A DNA stretch of 64,000 nucleotides from Verrucosispora sp. WMMD573 (GTDB taxonomy: Bacteria > Actinomycetota > Actinomycetes > Mycobacteriales > Micromonosporaceae), in assembly GCF_027497175.1 (NCBI RefSeq), contig NZ_CP114901.1, positions 4,960,001-5,024,000 on the forward strand. The letters run 5' to 3'. Both the position numbers and the translations under genes were made by a program. Shown here piece by piece: positions 58,888 to 64,000 of this stretch (its first letter is position 1; each line of letters opens with the position of its first letter). Below the pieces are notes generated by a model that saw only the letters and a program-made list of their open reading frames with translations, was not told the origin of the DNA and did not search any database.

Positions 58888-60513
58888 TCACAGGGTGATG
58901 CCCAGCACCTGGCGCAGCCGGTCGGCCATGGCCCGGTAGCCGCGGGCGTTGGGGTGGAAGGAGTCCTCCGGGTCCGAAATCACGAAGCCGTTGGACCACG
59001 GATCACCGCTGCACACCCGGTGGCCCCGGAACGCGTCGAAGGCGTCCACGAAGACGATCCGACCGTCACCGGTCGCCCGGACGGCTGCGGCGATCATGTC
59101 GCGGGCCTGGGCCGTGGCCTCGGCGATGCGGGTGAGTTCGGCGGTGTCGATGGTGGCGTTCGTACCGAAGCATCCGCTACTCGTGGGCAGTGGGTCCACC
59201 CCCGGCACCGGCAGGAAGGCCGGGTAGCTCAGCACCGCCAGCACGGCGTCGGACCGCATCCGGGAGAGGATGTTCTGGTAGAGCGAGACCAGCCTGGCCT
59301 GGGTGGCCTGTAGCTCCGCCGGGGTGACCAGTGGGCCGCCACCGCAGTCGGACAGCGCGCAGTCGCGCAGTTTCGCGGCGAAGCCGAGGTCGTTGCCGCC
59401 GATCGTGAGCGTCACCAGCCTCGTGTACGGCTTCACGTAGTCGACCTGGGCGAACTCGTCCAGGCTCTGCCGGTTGGTCAGGTCATTGATCCGCGCGCCG
59501 TGACACGCCTTGAGATTCGTCCGGTCGATCGACAGGCCCCGGAAGCGGTCACCCTGGATCTGCATCGAGTAGGTGGCGTTGGCGCGTCGGCAGATCGCCG
59601 GGTTCGGCGGGCCGAGGTACGGCGGCGCGCCCGTGCCGGCGGAGTACGAGTCACCCAGCGCGGTGAAACGGATCACCGGCGCGGCAAGTCCACTGTCGAG
59701 CGTCCCGGTGCCCAGCACGATGTGCAGCAGATCCGTGCCGAGTCCCTCGCAGAGCAGATAGCGCAGGCCCGGCAGCGGGCCGCAGGCGCCCCAGGCGGAA
59801 CCGACAGGCGCCAGGAGATAGAGCTCGAAGAGGATCTCCACCTGGCGGCCACCGTCGTAGAAGTCACCGGGGATCCGGACCCCGCCGCTGGTGGCCCCGT
59901 AGTAGTACCGGTTGAAGGCGAACGGCGAGCCCACGTACAGCAGCGTGCCGTCGTAGCCGGGCGTACGGTCGACGACACCGGCGACACCGTACGCGTAGTC
60001 GAGGTAGAAGTTGCAGCTCAGCTCCGCGAGATACTCGACGGTCGCGGAGTAGTTGTCGGCGTCGGCGTTCACCGAGGTCCGGCGCGCCACCTGCTCCTGG
60101 CAGTACCAGTCCGCGTCCTGTCCGGCACCGGCGGTCCGGCTGCGCACCGCCGCACCGGTACCGGCCCGCAGACCGTTTCCGGTCGCCTTCTCCTGCCCCG
60201 GTAGGGCCTTCGGAGCGACCGGTCCGGTCCGGCTGGTGAACGGCGCCGGCCGGGTGCCCTTACGCGGCACCACCACCGGTCCGGGCAGCGTGGGCCGCGG
60301 ATCCCAGGCCCCGGTCGACGCGGTTTCCGGCTGCGCCGCCGACATCCCCGGCTCGGCCGACGAGCCGGTCGGGGCGGCCATCGCCGGTTGAACCGCGGTC
60401 AGCAGCCCGACCACCATCAGGATCGGCACGCCCATCCGGGAACGTCGCCGTAGCGACCACCACGCGATGGCGGTCCGGTGCCGGGACCGGCGTCTTCCGT
60501 CCACGATCATCAC
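58888..60513 (-). CDS. Secreted SGNH/GDSL hydrolase with long N-terminal region
   Basis: A 541-residue exported esterase or lipase. Residues 1-47 form a long basic signal peptide ending AMA. A Pro-rich region and a unique domain of about 150 residues with several cysteines follow. The SGNH domain starts near 280 with FTALGDSYSAGTG (nucleophile Ser289), continues with TIGGNDLGF, and ends with DSFHPNARGYRAMA (Asp and His of the catalytic set). Several cysteine pairs suggest disulfides outside the cell. The substrate is unknown; relatives act on lipids or acylated polysaccharides. ATG codons at 60513 and 60510 are both possible starts. Confidence 0.9.
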   Translation of the reverse strand: MMIVDGRRRSRHRTAIAWWSLRRRSRMGVPILMVVGLLTAVQPAMAAPTGSSAEPGMSAAQPETASTGAWDPRPTLPGPVVVPRKGTRPAPFTSRTGPVAPKALPGQEKATGNGLRAGTGAAVRSRTAGAGQDADWYCQEQVARRTSVNADADNYSATVEYLAELSCNFYLDYAYGVAGVVDRTPGYDGTLLYVGSPFAFNRYYYGATSGGVRIPGDFYDGGRQVEILFELYLLAPVGSAWGACGPLPGLRYLLCEGLGTDLLHIVLGTGTLDSGLAAPVIRFTALGDSYSAGTGAPPYLGPPNPAICRRANATYSMQIQGDRFRGLSIDRTNLKACHGARINDLTNRQSLDEFAQVDYVKPYTRLVTLTIGGNDLGFAAKLRDCALSDCGGGPLVTPAELQATQARLVSLYQNILSRMRSDAVLAVLSYPAFLPVPGVDPLPTSSGCFGTNATIDTAELTRIAEATAQARDMIAAAVRATGDGRIVFVDAFDAFRGHRVCSGDPWSNGFVISDPEDSFHPNARGYRAMADRLRQVLGITL

Positions 60514-60593
60514 CCCTCACGTCCTGCGGAATCGGGTACCGGCAGGGTGGCAAGGCGCGCCAGCGGAGCGGATCCGTGAAACTACGCAAGCGG

Positions 60594-63431
60594 CTACGCA
60601 GGTGGCCGGTGGTCGCCGGCAGCCTCGGTGAGCCGGCGGGCCATCGCGGTGCGGGAATGGACCTGGAGCTTGGCGAAGACCCGGTTCAGGTGGGACTCGA
60701 CGGTCCGTGGGCTGAGATAGAGCCGCGCGGCGATCTCCTTGTTGCTCAGGCCGGTCGTGGCCAGGGCAGCGATCTCCCGCTCCCGGGCGGTGAGGACGGC
60801 AGCACCGCTCGGCCGCCCGGAACGTGCCGGGCCGGCGGACCGGTGTCCGGCGAGCACGGATGCGGCCCACCCGGCGCCGCAGTCCCGGTAGCCGGTCTCG
60901 GCGCGATCGAGCGCCGCGGCGCCGGAGCCGGGCCGGCCCGCGACGAGGTACGCGACACCGGCGAGGTGGCGGGACAACGCCTCCTCCATCGGCGTTCCGG
61001 CCGCCGCGAAGCTCGTCGCCGCGCTCTCCGCCAGCTTCGTCGCCCGTTCCGGACCCTCCATCCGGTACGCGGTGAAGGCCCGGGCGAATCGGGCCAGTCC
61101 AATCTCGTACGGCAGATCGGCGGCCATCGCCCGGCGTTCCGCCCGCTCACCGACCTGCTTGGCGGTGGTGTGGTCACCTCGCCCGACAGCGGCGACGGCC
61201 GCGACCAGATCCCGCGCCACCAGCACCGGTGGATGTCTCGACGGCGGTGTCGCCGGCTCGCAGAGCAGGTCGGCACCGCCGCCCCAGTCACCCGCGACGG
61301 CCCTGGCCAGGGCCAACTCCACCCGGTTTATCCGCCACCACGCCCGGGACCGGGGCTGCCCGACCGTCACCTCGGGATCTGCGCTGCTCAGGCCGCCGTT
61401 GAGGTGGGCCGACGCGGGGCCGGCGGTGGTGAGGGCCGTCGCCGGCCCGGCGGTCCACAACACCGGGCGCAGCCGGACCGCCGCCGCCATCGCGGCCATC
61501 TCCGTGCTGCCCACCCGCTCGGCGGCGGCCCGCGCCTCCTCCGCGGCCCGCACCGCACGGGTCAGCCGGCCGGCGCGGGTGTGCACCAGCGACTCCATGA
61601 CGAGCAGGTACGGCGAGGCGCTGCTCGGTCCGAGGCCGTCCAGGATCCGTCTCGCCCGGCCGAGATGTCGGTCAGCGTCGGCGAGGTTGCCCAGCTGGAT
61701 CTCCACAAGCGCCAGCGGTGAGACGATCTCGACGTACGGACGCAGGTCCGCGTCGCCGGTGGCGTCCACGGCGACGACGGCGGCAGCGAGCTGCTCGCGG
61801 GCCGACCTGGCGCAGCCGAGGTACAGGGTGGCGAGCGCCCGCAACGTCAGCGCCGCCGCCACGAGCACCGACCGACGCTCGTCGAGCAGCTCAAGGGCCC
61901 GCTGCGCGTGGTGCGCCGCCGAGGTCGGCTCCTCCCTGAACGCGTCCACGGCCGCCAGTTCCACGTGCAGCTTCGCCTCCTCGACCGGGTCGAGCCCGCT
62001 CCGCCGGAGTTGCGTGCCGAGCGTCGCGGCCGCCTCCGCGAAGTCGCCGAGCTGCCGGGCCACCGCCACACTGAACGTCTCGGCCCGCCGCTGCACCGGT
62101 CCACCGGCGCGACGCAGCCGCTGGAGCACCTCGCGGCTGCGGGCCAACTCGCCGCTGCGGCCGAGGGCCCGGGCGTACCACATCGCCACCTCGGCACGCC
62201 GCTCGTCGTGCGGACCGGTGTCCGGCATGATGCGCAGCGCGGTGCCGAGCCAGCGGGCCGCCTGGGCGGGGGCCTCGTGTGCGAACGCGACACCCGCGTC
62301 GACAAGTGTGGCCACGGCGATCTCGTCGCCATGGCGGGCTGACCGTTCCGTGTGATGGGCCACCAACTGCCGGGACGCTCGCCGGCCACGCAGGTAGCCG
62401 GCGGCGCGGGTGTGCGCCTCGAACCGCCAGGCCGCGCCGGTCGACGCGTACGCCGAGGCCCGCAGCAGGGGATGCCGGTAGCGCAACCGACCGCCGTCCG
62501 CGTCGAGCAGCCCGAGCCGCCCGAGCTGGTCGACCGCCGCGGTGACCACGGGCATCGGCAGACCGGCGACGTGCCCGACGAGGTCGATCGTGGTGTGGTC
62601 GCCGACCACTGCGGCGACATGGGCGACCCGCTGCACCGACAGCGACTGGGCGGTGATCTCGGCGGCGAGCCCGGCCAGCACGGACCGGCGCGATCCGACC
62701 AGGCAGTCGGCGTCGACCGGGTCGTGCCGTCGGGCCAGGGTCGCCAGACCGTCCAGCTCGTCGTCGTCCAGCCGGGACAGCGCCTGGATGTACAGCGGGT
62801 TGCCGAGGCTGGCCCGCATGATCAGCTCCCGGCGGCGACGTGGCACGCCGGCCAGCAGCACGTCCAGGCTGGCCGCGTCAAGCGGCGGAAGGTCGATGAG
62901 GACGGCCGCCGGGCCGAGCCGCGCGATGGCGTTCACCAGCCGTGCCGGTGGGCTGGCGCTGCGGAACGCCACCGCGAGCAGCATCGGCACCGGCGGAGGG
63001 TTGCCGATCAGATGCTCGGTCAGCTCCAGTGACGCCGAGTCGGCCCAGTGCAGGTCATCGAGCAGCAGTGCGGTGCCGGGTCCCGGTGCCTGGGTGAGCA
63101 TCCGCCGCACCGCCGCCGGCACCGACGGCTGCGCCGCGTCGCCCGGCCCGCTGTCGACCGTCTCCACCACCTCGGCGTAGAGCCCGAAGGGCACCCCCTG
63201 CTCGTACTGGGTGGCCCGGCCGAGGCGGACCAGCAGCCCGGCGTCGGCGGCCCGCCGGGCCAACTCGCGGAGTAGCCGGGTCTTGCCCAGGCCCGCCTCG
63301 CCGCACACCTCGACCGCCACGGACCGCCCGGCGCGCACGGTGGCCACCGCGCTGTCCAGCGACTCCAGCTCGGCCGCCCGGCCCACCAGCACCGGATCGG
63401 GTCCGAATCCCACCTCTCGGCTGGCCGTCAT
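60594..63431 (-). CDS. LuxR-family regulator of the LAL (MalT-like) type
   Basis: A 945-residue regulator. The N-terminal AAA/STAND ATPase has LVGRAAELESLDSAVATVRA, Walker A CGEAGLGKTRLLREL (near residues 43-57), and Walker B-like ALLLDDLHWADSASLEL. A long middle part of helical repeats (TPR-like, about 330-860) follows, and the C-terminal LuxR helix-turn-helix (about 878-935) shows LTAREREIAALATTGLSNKE and SPRTVESHLNRVFAKL. LAL regulators often control antibiotic or sugar-use clusters; no such cluster is next to it here. The SGNH gene 80 nt downstream in the same direction is a possible target. The start is ATG 63431. Confidence 0.93.
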   Translation of the reverse strand: MTASREVGFGPDPVLVGRAAELESLDSAVATVRAGRSVAVEVCGEAGLGKTRLLRELARRAADAGLLVRLGRATQYEQGVPFGLYAEVVETVDSGPGDAAQPSVPAAVRRMLTQAPGPGTALLLDDLHWADSASLELTEHLIGNPPPVPMLLAVAFRSASPPARLVNAIARLGPAAVLIDLPPLDAASLDVLLAGVPRRRRELIMRASLGNPLYIQALSRLDDDELDGLATLARRHDPVDADCLVGSRRSVLAGLAAEITAQSLSVQRVAHVAAVVGDHTTIDLVGHVAGLPMPVVTAAVDQLGRLGLLDADGGRLRYRHPLLRASAYASTGAAWRFEAHTRAAGYLRGRRASRQLVAHHTERSARHGDEIAVATLVDAGVAFAHEAPAQAARWLGTALRIMPDTGPHDERRAEVAMWYARALGRSGELARSREVLQRLRRAGGPVQRRAETFSVAVARQLGDFAEAAATLGTQLRRSGLDPVEEAKLHVELAAVDAFREEPTSAAHHAQRALELLDERRSVLVAAALTLRALATLYLGCARSAREQLAAAVVAVDATGDADLRPYVEIVSPLALVEIQLGNLADADRHLGRARRILDGLGPSSASPYLLVMESLVHTRAGRLTRAVRAAEEARAAAERVGSTEMAAMAAAVRLRPVLWTAGPATALTTAGPASAHLNGGLSSADPEVTVGQPRSRAWWRINRVELALARAVAGDWGGGADLLCEPATPPSRHPPVLVARDLVAAVAAVGRGDHTTAKQVGERAERRAMAADLPYEIGLARFARAFTAYRMEGPERATKLAESAATSFAAAGTPMEEALSRHLAGVAYLVAGRPGSGAAALDRAETGYRDCGAGWAASVLAGHRSAGPARSGRPSGAAVLTAREREIAALATTGLSNKEIAARLYLSPRTVESHLNRVFAKLQVHSRTAMARRLTEAAGDHRPPA

Positions 63432-63658
63432 CTCGCCTCCCCACGGGGAGTGTCACAGCGACAGCCATCGGTGACCATCAACTATCGGCCCGATCGTTGT
63501 CGGCAGCGGTGACTCGCCATGGCCCGCAGGGCGGGGCCACTTGTTTGGCGGCAGGGTCGGTAGGCGGTCGTATTGAGCCCCGGGCCGGCCGGTCGGTGGC
63601 CATCTGGGCCGGACGGTGTCGACACTGGTGGTCGAGGTTCGGCCGCCCGTACGATCGG

Positions 63659-64000
63659 GTGGTGCGGGAACTGCTGCGATCGTGGTGGCACGAACCCCGC
63701 CCGGCGGGTCCGCCGCGCGCATGGCGGGACTGGCTGCTGGTCGTCGTGCTCGTGGCGACCGCCCTGCTGGAGGGGCTCGTACGGTCGGACCTGCCGGCAC
63801 CGGCGTTCGTGCCGGTCCTGATCGGCGTCGGTCTCGCCCCGGTGTTGCTCTGGCGACGGACCAGGCCGCTGCTCGCGACCGCTGTCGCCTTCCCCACCTG
63901 CGCCGTCGGTGAGGCCGTGGTGGGCGGCGATCTCAGCCTGCACACGCTGGCCTACCTGCTGATCCTGGTGTTCTCGCTGTCTCGGTGGGGCTCCGGACGG
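63659..64000 (+). CDS. Sensor histidine kinase, N-terminal membrane part (cut by window edge)
   Basis: 114 codons of an open reading frame that runs off the right edge. It starts GTGGTGCGGGAACTGCTG and encodes RSWWHEPRPAGPPRAWRDW, then hydrophobic segments (LLVVVLVATALLEGLV, FVPVLIGVGLAPVLLW, TLAYLLILVFSLSRWG). This is the usual N-terminus of NarL-type sensor kinases in actinomycetes. A second GTG at 63662 is an equal start candidate. The catalytic part lies outside, so the call rests on the membrane pattern. It is divergent from the LAL regulator gene across 227 nt with no clear boxes. Confidence 0.7.
   Translation, partial: MVRELLRSWWHEPRPAGPPRAWRDWLLVVVLVATALLEGLVRSDLPAPAFVPVLIGVGLAPVLLWRRTRPLLATAVAFPTCAVGEAVVGGDLSLHTLAYLLILVFSLSRWGSGR

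Overview
The window is a stretch of very GC-rich chromosome with short intergenic gaps, many GTG starts and frequent 4-nt start/stop overlaps. Together with plant-polysaccharide hydrolases carrying CBM2 and AbfB modules, NarL-type two-component systems and DUF families common in actinomycetes, this points to a filamentous actinobacterium, most likely Micromonospora or a close relative (Micromonosporaceae). The genus is inferred from gene content only. I see no tRNA, rRNA, CRISPR array, transposase or phage gene. Layout: 1-2747 holds trmI (cut by the left edge), an M50 site-2 protease with CBS domains and a RecB-like nuclease. 2827-8348 holds a NarL-type kinase/regulator pair followed by a MacB/FtsX-type ABC exporter. 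8440-10941 holds a HAD phosphatase, a zinc metallopeptidase lipoprotein and a secreted HNH nuclease. 11094-17494 is a compact four-gene operon (GHKL ATPase, double phosphoribosyltransferase-like protein, membrane-anchored Nudix protein, kinase-like plus nucleoside-phosphorylase-like fusion). It is the best candidate here for an undescribed system, probably nucleotide-based signalling or defence. 17615-23098 holds a lone response regulator, a DUF2306 membrane protein and a three-gene set with polysaccharide flavour (capsule-type protein, unknown beta-rich protein, beta-helix protein). 23404-28418 holds a SulP anion transporter and an AraC-VOC-UvrA-like resistance operon. 28574-33246 holds an M48 membrane peptidase with a small partner, a wrecked response regulator, a DUF6223 protein and a DUF305-like lipoprotein. 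33318-38330 holds a DUF1996 protein, a GH11 xylanase and a large membrane protein with a lipase-type motif. 38337-44324 is a metabolic locus: PucR regulator, class II aldolase fused to a class III aminotransferase, FGGY sugar kinase and aquaporin. 44548-49776 holds a polytopic membrane protein, a cation/proton antiporter with a UBP zinc finger plus a shortened KhtT-like subunit, and a GH43/AbfB arabinanase-type enzyme behind a LacI-type operator. 50063-54209 holds two regulator/hydrolase pairs (WYL with epoxide-hydrolase-like; ArsR-like with dienelactone-hydrolase-like) and a truncated methyltransferase. 54437-64000 holds argS, a lipoprotein, a VOC protein, an ABC-permease relic, an SGNH hydrolase, a LuxR-family LAL regulator and the start of another sensor kinase (cut by the right edge). 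Functional grouping: extracellular biomass degradation (GH11, GH43/AbfB), drug and stress handling (ABC exporter, UvrA-like, VOC, antiporter), a possible new carbohydrate/amino-sugar pathway, and the putative nucleotide-centred conflict or signalling operon. Several relics (receiver fragment, FtsX tail, YCII start, short methyltransferase) show ongoing gene decay.
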